DNA of 64,000 bases from Bog-473 sp963754445 (GCA_963754445.1 CAVWFT010000003.1:207975-271974); one strand, 5' to 3'; positions 1 to 8,376 are shown, counted from the first letter of the stretch. Notes: generated by a model from the sequence alone, not told the origin. Translations and numbers: made by a program.

Positions 1-258
1 ATCGAACGTGGTGAGGATGAGAATCCGGCAGGTGGGATCCCGTCCCACGATGGAGGCCGTTGCGTCGATCCCATCCATGCCCGGCATTCGGACATCCATG
101 AGGACGACATCTGGATGGAGGGATTCGACCTGTTCGATCGCCGCTTCCCCATCGGCCGCCTCGCCGACGACGTCAATACCAACTTCCGCTTCGAGGATCA
201 TCCGGAAGCCCTTGCGGACAAGTGCCTGGTCGTCGACGAGAAGCACCCGAATCGTCAC
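1..258 (-). CDS. NarL/LuxR-type response regulator, receiver domain (partial)
   Basis: The reverse strand encodes the N-terminal receiver domain of a response regulator; the gene runs off the left edge, so the DNA-binding domain is not seen. The start of the protein has the acidic pocket (VLLVDD), the phospho-acceptor region reads DVVLMDVRMPGMDG, and ILILTTFD carries the conserved Thr; this is typical of the NarL family. The GTG start overlaps the stop of the upstream sensor kinase by four bases (GTGA), so the two are translationally coupled. It presumably receives phosphate from that kinase and may control the adjacent ABC exporter. The family output domain (LuxR HTH) is inferred from the kinase type, not seen. 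Confidence 0.85.
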   Translation of the reverse strand, partial: MTIRVLLVDDQALVRKGFRMILEAEVGIDVVGEAADGEAAIEQVESLHPDVVLMDVRMPGMDGIDATASIVGRDPTCRILILTTFD

Positions 259-1457
259 GAGTCCGCACGAACTCTGGCCTTGACCTCCCACCCGCCGCCG
301 AGCTTGGGACCGGCGACAAGCGCGCCGCGGTACATGGCGACCCGTTCCTGCATGCCCTTCAATCCGTGCCCCTCGGAGCACCGAACAACAGGGTGGCCGT
401 CGTCACATACCGAGATCGAGATGAGAGGCGAACCAAACACAAGCTCGATGTCGACCGCGGAAGCCGACACTGCATGCTTGACCACATTCGTCAGGGATTC
501 CTGCAGGATCCTGTAGACGGTAAGTCCCGCACCGGGTGACACATCGAACGGTGCTCCCCTTTCGACCAACCTGACGTCGAGTCCGGTAGCACGAACTCCT
601 TGGACGAGTCGGGGAATGTCAGACAGTTGTGGCTGAGGTTCCCTACCCACCAGCTCCGTTCCCGTCCGAAGCACGCCGAGCAAATGCCGCATGTCTGCGA
701 GCGCGAGACGGCCGGCTTCGGACACTTCGGCCATCGCCTCTCCGGCCCTGTCGGGATCCCTCGTCGAGACGGCACGCGCACCGTCGGCGAGCGTCACCAT
801 GATGGAGACGTTGTGAGCCACCACGTCGTGCAGCTCGCGAGCGATCCGAGCCCGTTCGGCGGCCAAGGCAATCTGGGCTTGCTGATCTCTTTCGAACTCG
901 AGTCGCTCTGCGCGCTCGAGCAGCGAATCCATGTAGATGCGCCAGGTGCGGAGGGTCATGCCGATGAAGAGCGCAGCAGCAACCAGTCCGGTAAGGAAGA
1001 GAAGAGATTTGGCGATGTCTCCAGCCGGCGCCCACCTCACTGCGGCCATGACCACCCCGACCTCGAGGACTCCCGCCCCGATGAGCGCGCGCCGCGGTGT
1101 GTCATGTACCGCGAGGGTGAAAAGAGCGACCAACAGCGCGAGGTCCGCCGCAAGCGGAACCGAGATCATCCACTGGACGAAGGCAACACCCGCAATGATG
1201 CCGAACACAAGCGAGGGCGATCTTCTCCTCCACGCCAAGGGTGCGACCAGGGCGAGCCGCAGGATGGCGTTCTCCGAACTGTGCGCGGCGAACCGTGGGG
1301 GCAGGGCGAACGATGCGACGAGGATCACCACGACGATTGCGGCATCGGTCCACATCTGATGGTCATCGTCCCAGTGGCGCAATCGATCCCACGCCAACCT
1401 GCCGTTCTCGAGGTACCCGTCACCTGACACCGTTCGCTCCAGCGTCATTGCAGCCAT
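255..1457 (-). CDS. Sensor histidine kinase, NarL-partner (HisKA_3) type
   Basis: A 400-residue membrane sensor kinase. About five to six hydrophobic stretches between residues 39 and 168 form the membrane part, followed by a short coiled linker. The dimerisation helix has ERARIARELHDVVAHN with the phospho-acceptor at His210, then an HATPase_c domain with an N-box-like NVVKHA (324-329) and a G box GHGLKGM (363-369). This layout fits HPK7/DesK-like kinases that pair with NarL-type regulators, and such a regulator follows with a 4-base overlap. The open frame continues upstream to about 1772 but would then overlap the divergent ABC gene; ATG at 1457 or 1448 is the more reasonable start. There is no large extracellular sensor domain, so the signal is probably sensed within the membrane. 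Confidence 0.88.
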   Translation of the reverse strand: MAAMTLERTVSGDGYLENGRLAWDRLRHWDDDHQMWTDAAIVVVILVASFALPPRFAAHSSENAILRLALVAPLAWRRRSPSLVFGIIAGVAFVQWMISVPLAADLALLVALFTLAVHDTPRRALIGAGVLEVGVVMAAVRWAPAGDIAKSLLFLTGLVAAALFIGMTLRTWRIYMDSLLERAERLEFERDQQAQIALAAERARIARELHDVVAHNVSIMVTLADGARAVSTRDPDRAGEAMAEVSEAGRLALADMRHLLGVLRTGTELVGREPQPQLSDIPRLVQGVRATGLDVRLVERGAPFDVSPGAGLTVYRILQESLTNVVKHAVSASAVDIELVFGSPLISISVCDDGHPVVRCSEGHGLKGMQERVAMYRGALVAGPKLGGGWEVKARVRADS

Positions 1458-1500
1458 GGCTCCATTGTCGCGTGCGTGCGCCACGATGCGTATCCACCCG

Positions 1501-1533
1501 GAGGATGAGTGAAAAGGCCCGAGATTCATCCTC
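1501..1533. promoter_or_regulatory. Inverted repeat between kinase and ABC exporter genes
   Basis: GAGGATGA (1501-1508) and TCATCCTC (1526-1533) are perfect 8-base inverted arms separated by 17 bases, in the 151-base gap between the divergent sensor kinase and ABC exporter. The position suggests a binding site for the adjacent NarL-type response regulator. This is inferred from position and symmetry only. Confidence 0.4.
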
Positions 1534-1608
1534 GAGGTGGTCGACCAGCTCACCTCGGTTCCGTAGGGTCGAAATCCAGATGAAGCGACCTGGGTGGAGC
1601 CGAGCCAG

Positions 1609-2577
1609 ATGACCACGACCGAATGGTCAGCCGTCGCCGTGTCGACCAGCGGGCTGACCAAGAAATTCGGTGACCGTACCGTCGTCGACCAGCTGGACCT
1701 CCACATACCTACTGGCTCGGTCTGCGGCTTCGTCGGGCCGAACGGCGCCGGAAAGACGACGACAATCCGCATGTTGCTCGGCCTGATCCGCCCGACGAGT
1801 GGTGTCGGACGGATTCTCGATGGCCGTCTGGAGTCCCCCGCGTCCTACCTGTCGAAAGTCGGTGCTCTCATAGAGTCCCCCGCGTTCTATCCACAGCTCA
1901 GCGGCAGCGACAACCTGTTGGCCCTGAGCCGGCTCGGCGGGATACCCCGGAACGTCATACCCGAAGTCCTCGCCCGGGTCGGATTGGCCGATCGCAGTGG
2001 AGATCGCTATCAGCGCTATTCACTCGGAATGAAGCAGCGCCTCGGAATCGCTGCCGCGCTGCTCGCATCGCCCTCGCTCCTCATCCTCGACGAGCCGACC
2101 AACGGGTTGGACCCGGCCGGAATCGTCGAAATGCGGAGCCTGGTCCGATCATTGGCGGATGACGGGATCACAGTCTTCGTCTCCAGCCACCTACTCGGCG
2201 AGATCGAACACATCTGCGACCACCTGGTCATGATCAGAAAGGGGCGAAGCGTCTTCCAGGGAACGGTCGCCGAGTTGCGCAATTTCCACAGATCGGAGCT
2301 TGTGATCCGCCCCGAAGATCCTGCGCTCCTCGCCACGTTGGCCCAGCTCATCTCGGATCGCGGCCTACAGGTCGAAGTGGACGGACCAGGGTTTTCTCTG
2401 CTCGTCGCAGGAGGCGGATCGCGTGCGGCTGAACTCAACCGAGCGGCAATGGAGGCAGACGTGGCCATCACCCATCTGGCGGAACGCGAACAGAGTCTCG
2501 AAGAGGCGTACTTCGCTTTGACCGGCACCCATTCGGGGGACACGGACGACGCGGGAGTTCTCGGGGACATCCAGTGA
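1609..2577 (+). CDS. ABC exporter ATP-binding subunit
   Basis: A 322-residue ATPase of the DrrA/BcrA-like class that powers a small ABC-2 exporter. Walker A is GPNGAGKT at residues 43-50, the signature is YSLGMKQR near 137-144, and Walker B is SLLILDE near 156-162, followed by PTNGLDP and a switch His in SSHLLGE. The C-terminal about 90 residues form the extra domain usual in this class. An in-frame GTG lies 15 bases upstream (1594), but GGTGGAG is better placed for ATG 1609. The permease gene follows with a GTGA overlap, so both subunits are made together. The divergent two-component system suggests regulation by an envelope or drug signal; the substrate is unknown. Confidence 0.92.
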   Translation: MTTTEWSAVAVSTSGLTKKFGDRTVVDQLDLHIPTGSVCGFVGPNGAGKTTTIRMLLGLIRPTSGVGRILDGRLESPASYLSKVGALIESPAFYPQLSGSDNLLALSRLGGIPRNVIPEVLARVGLADRSGDRYQRYSLGMKQRLGIAAALLASPSLLILDEPTNGLDPAGIVEMRSLVRSLADDGITVFVSSHLLGEIEHICDHLVMIRKGRSVFQGTVAELRNFHRSELVIRPEDPALLATLAQLISDRGLQVEVDGPGFSLLVAGGGSRAAELNRAAMEADVAITHLAEREQSLEEAYFALTGTHSGDTDDAGVLGDIQ

Positions 2578-3356
2578 TCGTCGCTGCATTCAGGAGCGAG
2601 CTAGTGAAATTGCGGCGCCCCACGCTCCTGATCGGAACGTACGCCGGGTTGGCGGCGGCAGCTTCACTATTCACCATCCTCCTCTTTGCGCAGGCACCGG
2701 CCAGCAACGGGGGAGGTTTGCCGAGTTTGGCGCAACTCGCTCAACCGAACGGACTGATCCATGGCGTCAACCGGGCCGCCGTGCTGCTGGGGATCGTGGC
2801 CTTCGGCATAGCTGCATCGCAGATCGCGGGAGAGTACAGCCTCGGCACCATACGCCAGCTGTTGGTCCGACAGCCCCGGCGTCCGATCCTCCTGGCCGGG
2901 AAATACGCAGGGGTCATCGTCTTCCTCCTCGGAGCAGTGATCTTCGCCTCGCTGGTGGCGACGGTGGCGGCATTCGCGATGGCTCACGTCCGAGGCGTCC
3001 CAACGGGCGCCTGGACGTCGAGCACAGGCATCACAGACTTGACCCGAGCACTTGGCGATCTGCTCTTGGCCACGGTCGGTTATGCCACGTTCGGCCTCGT
3101 GGTCGGCCTGCTCTTCCGCTCGTCGGTTGCGGCGATCATCGTGGGATTCGCCTATCTTCTCCCCTTCGAGACGATCGTGGTCCGGATTGCCCCCGATACG
3201 GCATCCTGGCTGCCCGGACAGCTGCTGCAGTTTCTGGCTGAAGGAGGCTCACTGACGGTCGGCTTTGCTCGCTCGCTGACCTTGAGCGTCGTCTACCTCG
3301 TGATCGCTGTCGTGGTCGCTGTGGCGGTGTTCTCGCGCAAGGATGTCACCGCCTGA
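2574..3356 (+). CDS. ABC-2 type exporter permease subunit
   Basis: A 260-residue membrane protein with about six transmembrane segments, beginning with an amphipathic cytoplasmic stretch (AAFRSELVKLRRPTLL) that is characteristic of ABC-2 permeases. A SQIAGEYSLGTIRQLLVRQPRR segment near residues 82-104 matches the conserved cytoplasmic loop seen in this family (EY..GTIR....RQPRR). The GTG start overlaps the ATPase stop. It would form the transmembrane channel of the exporter with that ATPase. The transported compound cannot be deduced. Confidence 0.88.
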   Translation: MIVAAFRSELVKLRRPTLLIGTYAGLAAAASLFTILLFAQAPASNGGGLPSLAQLAQPNGLIHGVNRAAVLLGIVAFGIAASQIAGEYSLGTIRQLLVRQPRRPILLAGKYAGVIVFLLGAVIFASLVATVAAFAMAHVRGVPTGAWTSSTGITDLTRALGDLLLATVGYATFGLVVGLLFRSSVAAIIVGFAYLLPFETIVVRIAPDTASWLPGQLLQFLAEGGSLTVGFARSLTLSVVYLVIAVVVAVAVFSRKDVTA

Positions 3357-3392
3357 CCCGGCAAATACCCGTTGGCCCCCATGGGGTGAGCA

Positions 3393-3414
3393 AGGGGACG
3401 CAACACGGTCCCCT
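3393..3414 (+). terminator. Hairpin after the ABC exporter operon
   Basis: AGGGGAC and GTCCCCT form a 7-base-pair stem with an 8-base loop 37 bases after the permease stop. There is no T-tract, so this is either a non-canonical terminator of the kind common in GC-rich actinobacteria or an RNA stabiliser. Confidence 0.4.
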
Positions 3415-3445
3415 CGGTCGGGCGCATCACTGACAATGAGTTTCA

Positions 3446-4336
3446 ATGACAGTCTCAGGACGAGGAGGTCCTCCCGACGCCATGGAGCCAGAACGCCAAC
3501 TCGGCGAATCTTCGAGGTCACCGCAAGGTCGTGGCGCGTCCCAAGGGGGCCAGATACCGGTTCTCGGCCGCATCTTTCCGGCTCCCATCGCCGCCAAGGT
3601 CCCGGAGATAATCCTTCTCTTCTGGGGCGTGAAGATCCTCACGACGGCGGGCGGCGAAGCCACATCGGACTACCTCAAGACCTTGGGGAATATCAAGGGT
3701 GGTGCGGTGGAAGTCGGCGTCTTCGTCGTCGCTCTGATCATCCAATTCTGCACCCGCCGTTACCAAGCCTTTTCGTACTGGCTGCTCGCCTACGCCATCG
3801 CGATCTTTGGTTGCGGAGTGGCCGATTTTCTCCATCTCGACGTCAAGATTCCCTACGCCGGCACGACAATCCTCTGGGCGGTGATACTCGTCGCTATTTT
3901 TGTGATCTGGCACCACAACGAAGGAACGTTGTCCATACACAGCATCACGACCCAACGCAGAGAGGCGTACTACTGGTCAACCGTCTTTGCGACCTTTGCG
4001 CTCGGCACGGCGCTCGGTGACTTCACGGCAAACTCTCTAGGTCTTGGCTATTTGGCATCGGGCGTTCTCTTCGGTGTGGTGATTCTCATCCCGGCTTTGG
4101 CCTGGTGGAAGTTCGGACTCAACGAGATCGCCGCCTTTTGGATGTCCTACGTCGTGACGCGCCCTCTCGGCGCCTCCTTCGCCGACTACATCAGTAAGCC
4201 GCCTCAGATGAGCGGAATCGGCTTCGGTGACGGACCGACCGCACTCGTGTTCACCCTGGCCGTCATCGTGCTCGTCGCCTACTTGGCCATCGCCCGACCC
4301 GATATCCAAAGGCCGCAAGGCGTCCGCACCGAGTAG
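3446..4336 (+). CDS. COG4705-like integral membrane protein
   Basis: A 296-residue protein with a charged cytoplasmic N-terminus of about 45 residues and then about eight hydrophobic segments. It contains two internally similar blocks, each with a hydrophobic helix ending in a short motif (SDYLKTLGN near residue 72, GDFTANSLGLGYL near 193), which suggests an internal duplication. The motifs, including FADYISKP, resemble the uncharacterised membrane-anchored family COG4705 found in many bacteria. Function is unknown; a transporter or metal-responsive role has been suggested for relatives but nothing here tests it. It stands alone, with its own ATG, between an exporter operon and a convergent gene. 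Confidence 0.7.
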   Translation: MTVSGRGGPPDAMEPERQLGESSRSPQGRGASQGGQIPVLGRIFPAPIAAKVPEIILLFWGVKILTTAGGEATSDYLKTLGNIKGGAVEVGVFVVALIIQFCTRRYQAFSYWLLAYAIAIFGCGVADFLHLDVKIPYAGTTILWAVILVAIFVIWHHNEGTLSIHSITTQRREAYYWSTVFATFALGTALGDFTANSLGLGYLASGVLFGVVILIPALAWWKFGLNEIAAFWMSYVVTRPLGASFADYISKPPQMSGIGFGDGPTALVFTLAVIVLVAYLAIARPDIQRPQGVRTE

Positions 4337-4395
4337 TCGGATCCGCCGGCGTCGCTCTCAAGCTGCGCCGTGCCGGCGCTCCAGGATCCCTGCGC

Positions 4396-4872
4396 TCAGA
4401 GTCCCTTGCGCGCCGTTCGATCCAAGATCCCCAGGGTGGCGCGCAGGGTCGGTTCGGACACGATCGGAAAGCGATCCTTGAGATCGCCGGTCACCTGCGA
4501 CCAGTCGTAGTAGGACGTGACGTTTGTGATCCCGTCCTCAGCAGACTCAAGGCGATAACCGTAGAAATGCGGAATCGGGATGTCCGGCCCGAGATTCCAC
4601 GCGATTTCCCGGTCACGCTCGAATGTGATGATGTGGACTGTGACGTCGTACTTCCCGAGCGGGACGTCATTGAGCGACTCGCGATCCATGTGGATGACGA
4701 AGGTGTCCCCGACTTTGTCCGCTGGATCGCCGGTAAAATCCTGCAGCATCCCGGACGCATCGATTGCGACGTGACCTGCGGGGCTGCGCACGATGTCGAA
4801 GATCTCGGCCGGCGACGCTGGAATCGGTCGAGTGACTTCGATGCGGTCGGGCAAAAAGACGGAATCGGGCAT
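4396..4872 (-). CDS. SRPBCC (polyketide cyclase/START-like) protein
   Basis: A 158-residue single-domain protein with the helix-grip pattern of the SRPBCC superfamily: IEVTRPIPASPAEIFDIVRS at the N-terminus, a central set of beta strands (KYDVTVHIITFERDREIAWNL), and a long C-terminal helix (LKDRFPIVSEPTLRATLGIL). Such proteins bind hydrophobic ligands in a deep pocket; some are cyclases, some only carriers. The ATG at 4872 is preceded by AGGAG at the right distance, which decides it over the longer in-frame ATG at 4923. It is a single gene that ends tail to tail with the membrane protein. No ligand can be named. Confidence 0.8.
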   Translation of the reverse strand: MPDSVFLPDRIEVTRPIPASPAEIFDIVRSPAGHVAIDASGMLQDFTGDPADKVGDTFVIHMDRESLNDVPLGKYDVTVHIITFERDREIAWNLGPDIPIPHFYGYRLESAEDGITNVTSYYDWSQVTGDLKDRFPIVSEPTLRATLGILDRTARKGL

Positions 4873-5022
4873 GCGGAGCTCCTCGCTGGGATGGGTCGTC
4901 AGACCCCAACCTATGTCACCCATGCCGGTGGGAGGGCCTGGCGCGAGAGACAGCGGCGCTCTGGATCATTTGCCTGGGCACCCCAATGATCCAAGAGCCC
5001 CTATCGCCCCGTGTGTGGGGCG

Positions 5023-6426
5023 TTATGTCGGGTCGGCGGAGAGGTCCACCTCGAGAGCATCCCCGATGTCGGCAGTGAGCCGACCATTCAGTGAGCGACC
5101 ATTGCCGGTGATGGATGGGTCGGCGGATCCTGCCGGCGCCAGCACCTCGTTCCCCGAGGCATCGAGAACGACGACCCTGTCACGACCTTCGCGTTTCGCC
5201 TGAAAGAGAGCAGTGTCGGCCCGACTCAGGATGGTCGGTAGGTCCTCCTTGGCATGTGCCTCGACGACCCCGAAGCTCACCGTGAATCTGGGGAGCCCCG
5301 CCACGGTCGTCGCCGCCTCGAGCCGGATGCGCACCGCGTCGAGGATCTCGCGGGCCTTCTCAATGTGACAGCCCGGTATGGCCATGGCGAACTCCTCCCC
5401 GCCATGGCGACACACGAGATCCTCGACGCGCAGCGACTCCCGCAGCACCTGAGCGAACAGGCGCAGGGCGCGGTCGCCGGTCTCGTGTCCATAGGTGTCG
5501 TTCAACTCTTTGAAGTGGTCGAGGTCGGCCATGGCAACGGCGACATCTGTCTCGTCACGCCAGACCGCCGCCACCCGATGCTCGAACGACCTTCGGTTCA
5601 AGAGACCCGTAAGGCTGTCGGTGGTCGCCTGAAGCTGCGTTTCGGCCATGACGCGCAACAATCCGATGCGGGCACCGGAGAGTTTGGCCAGGGTCTCGAG
5701 GTCCTGCACCGTATTTTCCGAGAAGGCAGCATGTTGCTCACCCGTGACGTGGATCACGCCAACGGAACGACCCATGATCGACACCGGCACGCACATGGCC
5801 GACATGGCGCCTTCGGGTCGGCCTTGGAGCTTGGGACACGCGTCAAGCTCCTCGCTGTCGGAGAACCGCTGCACCTGGGCTCGGCGCGCCGCTGGGCAGT
5901 GGTCTGGTGAATCCACTCCGCAACTGGGCGGGCACCCAGTCGGCGACGCTGAGGCCATCCTGAGCAGATGCGCGTGACTGTTGTCAGCCAGCAGCAGCTC
6001 GATGGAGGCATCGGGAACGATGGCGGAGAACGATCGCTCGATCACCTGGACTACTTCGGGCTCCCCTTCGGCCATGTCCAAGGCGTTGGCAAGGCGGCTC
6101 TCGAATTTCTGACCGCGGGCCTGCGCCTCGAATTGGTGGGCCAAGGTTGCGATCACCCCGTCGCTCTTGTCCTGTTCTCTGGCGCTGCGCACCGATAGGG
6201 CCACAGCCATAGGCGCCACGAAGGCGGCCATCCACAACGCGTCCACGGGATATCGGGCTGCGCCCGACGCAGTGAGCGATGTGAGATAGACCGCCAAGAC
6301 CCCGAGCAGCGGTCCGACGACAACCCCGATCGCCACTGCGACGTACAGGGCGCGCCTGGTCTGAACTCGCGCGTTGCTCCAGTCGTCCTCGGTCACGACG
6401 GTGTCCGCCGATAGCGGCTCTTCCAT
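5023..6426 (-). CDS. Membrane GAF-GGDEF diguanylate cyclase
   Basis: A 467-residue enzyme predicted to make cyclic di-GMP from two GTP. Two membrane helices span residues 27-80, a GAF domain about 110-260, and a GGDEF domain about 263-430. The active-site motif is intact (GGEEF, 342-346), and an RxxD inhibitory I-site (RVED, 333-336) lies the usual five residues before it, so product inhibition is likely. The GAF domain is unusual in its cysteines: C165, C169, C177, C197 and C212, spaced CPPSC-x7-C-x19-C, which could hold a metal, haem or redox switch. The C-terminal 30 residues are low complexity. The gene stands alone. A matching phosphodiesterase is encoded at the far end of the window. 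Confidence 0.92.
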   Translation of the reverse strand: MEEPLSADTVVTEDDWSNARVQTRRALYVAVAIGVVVGPLLGVLAVYLTSLTASGAARYPVDALWMAAFVAPMAVALSVRSAREQDKSDGVIATLAHQFEAQARGQKFESRLANALDMAEGEPEVVQVIERSFSAIVPDASIELLLADNSHAHLLRMASASPTGCPPSCGVDSPDHCPAARRAQVQRFSDSEELDACPKLQGRPEGAMSAMCVPVSIMGRSVGVIHVTGEQHAAFSENTVQDLETLAKLSGARIGLLRVMAETQLQATTDSLTGLLNRRSFEHRVAAVWRDETDVAVAMADLDHFKELNDTYGHETGDRALRLFAQVLRESLRVEDLVCRHGGEEFAMAIPGCHIEKAREILDAVRIRLEAATTVAGLPRFTVSFGVVEAHAKEDLPTILSRADTALFQAKREGRDRVVVLDASGNEVLAPAGSADPSITGNGRSLNGRLTADIGDALEVDLSADPT

Positions 6427-6659
6427 GAATCCCCCTCGAAGAGTCCTGTTGTTGTGTCACGGTAAGCCTCAGTCGTTGCGAGTCGGTTGCCAAGCGGTCG
6501 ACATCAGGTGATCCCCATGCGTCGCGCAGACAGGGCACTGCGGGCAAGCTCATCAATCCCCGTTTGATTCGCTCCGCCACACGCCGGCTCCCACCTCACG
6601 GGTCCCGCCGGCTCACCCGGTGACGAGAAGGTGTCCCGGTCCCGAAGGCGAATTTGGAC

Positions 6660-7268
6660 TCAGGATGCTCGGGCCTCACGAGTGAGCCCGAGAGCGAGCT
6701 CCGCCAACTCCACGAGGGCGGCAGTGGTCTCGACAATGCCCTCCTCGCTCGGCTGGAGGATCTCTCCGAAGTCGCCGATCCCGCGCAATCCGGGCGGCAG
6801 CTCTATCTGGACTCCTGCGGCGGAGGTGAGATTGACCGGATTCTTTGGATGGAACCCGAGTCGTACCCTTTCATCGGCAACGTGGTACCCGTCGAATCGG
6901 TCGCAAAACAGCCGGCGAGCAGCATCGAGCAGGGCGGCATTCTGGCCGCCGAGGATGATCCCTCGGAGTGGCCCGGTCTGGGCTCCCCGCAGGGCTGGAC
7001 CGTACGGGTCGATCAGGAGACCCTGGGCCGGGTCGACCCGCAGAGAGAACCCGTCCCGCCCGAATCCGTGCACCGAGATCGCGACCTCTACGTGACCCAA
7101 GAACGCTCGCATTGGCGCAGAGTGACTCGGATCGTGCAGCCGAGACGTCAGATGCACGCGGAATTCACTGGGTTGCACAATGGCGTAGTAGGACGCACCC
7201 GAAATCTCGGCAGCCCGACTGGCCAGCTGATCAGTGCCGCGATCCTGCGACCCACCGTGCAGAGCCAT
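6660..7268 (-). CDS. Poly-gamma-glutamate hydrolase-like protein (DUF867/YjqB type), start unclear
   Basis: The protein begins at an internal ATG with MALHGGSQDRGTDQLA, which matches the IHGGxxExGT motif of the Gamma_PGA_hydro family (zinc-dependent gamma-glutamyl hydrolases related to phage PghP and Bacillus YjqB). Further family features are HLTSRLHDP, VEVAISVHGFG with its His, and GVQIELPPGLR near the end. In the family about 30 residues precede the HGG motif. Here the same frame does continue upstream to a stop at 7356-7358 and encodes a sensible stretch (IDLAELLTLPGVREECVLRS), but that stretch has no ATG, GTG or TTG. So the gene either starts at a rare codon or has lost its start. Function as an active enzyme is uncertain. 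Confidence 0.6.
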   Translation of the reverse strand: MALHGGSQDRGTDQLASRAAEISGASYYAIVQPSEFRVHLTSRLHDPSHSAPMRAFLGHVEVAISVHGFGRDGFSLRVDPAQGLLIDPYGPALRGAQTGPLRGIILGGQNAALLDAARRLFCDRFDGYHVADERVRLGFHPKNPVNLTSAAGVQIELPPGLRGIGDFGEILQPSEEGIVETTAALVELAELALGLTREARAS

Positions 7269-7516
7269 GAAGCCGACGGCAGAGCGCAGGACGCATTCCT
7301 CACGGACACCAGGCAGAGTCAGGAGTTCGGCAAGATCGATGTCTGTAGCTTCGCATCATCATGGTGACGTCTGGCCACTCGGGTCCCCTCTCGACCCTCG
7401 TCGCGGTTCCTCTCGCGGCTGTCATCCCCGACCGCTGCAGTGCCCGTGGCCCACCCCCACCTGTGGCTGCGTTGCGGCATCGGACCTCGACCTGGTCCTG
7501 TGCGGTCGATTAACAC

Positions 7517-7572
7517 TCAAGACCTTGCTTGACTGTGGGGGCTGGGACACATACACTCAAGCAAATGCTTGA
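7517..7572 (+). promoter_or_regulatory. Promoter with twin ArsR-type operators
   Basis: Two copies of the palindrome TCAAG-N6-CTTGA lie at 7517-7532 and 7557-7572, exactly 40 bases apart, each inside a longer shared pattern ACACTCAAG...TGCTTGAC. A promoter sits between and over them: TTGACT (7529-7534), 17-base spacer, TACACT (7552-7557). The expected transcription start is about the A of the ATG at 7565, giving a leaderless mRNA. The first operator covers the -35 and the second covers the end of the -10 and the start codon, an arrangement expected for autorepression. Confidence 0.7.
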
Positions 7573-7912
7573 CCAAACGATCGATCTCGATCGGACCTTC
7601 CAGGCCCTGGCCGATCCCACGAGGCGTTCGATGCTGGAACGCCTCACCGTGGGCCCCGCTTCCGTCAGTGAACTGGCGCGACCCCTCACGATGACCCTGG
7701 CGGCCGTGGTTCAGCACGTGCAAGTGCTCGAGGCGTGCGGAGTCGTCAAGACCAAGAAAGTCGGGCGAACACGCCTGTGCCGCATCGATACGGTCGCGAT
7801 GAGCGCCGCCGAGCAGTGGATAGCCGACCGCCGCCAGGCCTGGGAATCCCGCCTCGATCGTCTTGGTGATCTGGTGAGTGAGGAAGCGCTTTCGAGTGAG
7901 GAGTCCCCATGA
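7565..7912 (+). CDS. ArsR-family winged-helix repressor
   Basis: A 115-residue regulator of the ArsR/SmtB fold. The N-terminus LDRTFQALADPTRRSMLERL is the family hallmark, followed by the recognition region ASVSELARPLTMTLAAVVQHV and the wing KTKKVGRTRLCRID. No metal-binding Cys cluster is visible, which fits the subgroup that is co-transcribed with AHSA1/SRPBCC proteins rather than metal sensors. The ATG at 7565 is chosen because the promoter predicts transcription starting there; a TTG at 7529 lies within the -35 element and is unlikely. The next gene overlaps by ATGA, so the pair is an operon. The palindromes over its promoter suggest it represses itself and its partner. Confidence 0.9.
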   Translation: MLDQTIDLDRTFQALADPTRRSMLERLTVGPASVSELARPLTMTLAAVVQHVQVLEACGVVKTKKVGRTRLCRIDTVAMSAAEQWIADRRQAWESRLDRLGDLVSEEALSSEESP

Positions 7913-8376
7913 CTGTTTGCACAGCCGTTCACGACACATTCGTCGTCGAGCGCAGCTATGAAGCTCCCGTCAACGCTGTGTTCCGAGCGTGGGCCGATCC
8001 TGACCGTAAAGCTCGGTGGTTCGCAGGTTCTGCGGATGCGCTTGGCAACGGCTACGGGCTCGACTTCAGAGTGGGAGGAACAGAGGTCAATCGTGGTGGA
8101 CCTCCCGGTGGTCCCGTGTACACCTACCAGGCCGAGTTCCGGGACATCGTCGTCGACCAGCGGATCGTCTACACCTACGAGATGTACGCAGACGACGCGC
8201 GGATATCTGTGAGCGTGGCCACCGTAGAATTTAGCGAATCGTCCGGCTCGACTCAGCTCGTTGTCACGGAGCAAGGTGTGTTCCTCGACAGTCACGACAC
8301 AGCCGCACAGCGTGAAGAAGGAACTCGATCACTGCTGGACTCATTGGCTGCCTCGCTCGCAACAGACGACCGATAA
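7909..8376 (+). CDS. AHSA1/SRPBCC domain protein
   Basis: A 155-residue protein of the Activator of Hsp90 ATPase homologue 1 C-terminal family (START-like fold). The opening FVVERSYEAPVNAVFRAW, the following WFAGSADALG, the central VGGTEVNRGGPPGG and the ISVSVATVEF strand are typical. Proteins of this kind are repeatedly found directly after an ArsR regulator; biochemical roles are mostly unknown, with ligand binding or detoxification suggested. The start codon overlaps the stop of the ArsR gene (ATGA), so the two are coupled and share the twin-operator promoter. Confidence 0.88.
   Translation: MTVCTAVHDTFVVERSYEAPVNAVFRAWADPDRKARWFAGSADALGNGYGLDFRVGGTEVNRGGPPGGPVYTYQAEFRDIVVDQRIVYTYEMYADDARISVSVATVEFSESSGSTQLVVTEQGVFLDSHDTAAQREEGTRSLLDSLAASLATDDR

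Noticed and set aside
255..1772. Longer 505-codon form of the sensor kinase
   Set aside because: The first about 105 residues overlap the divergent ABC ATPase gene and have no family features.
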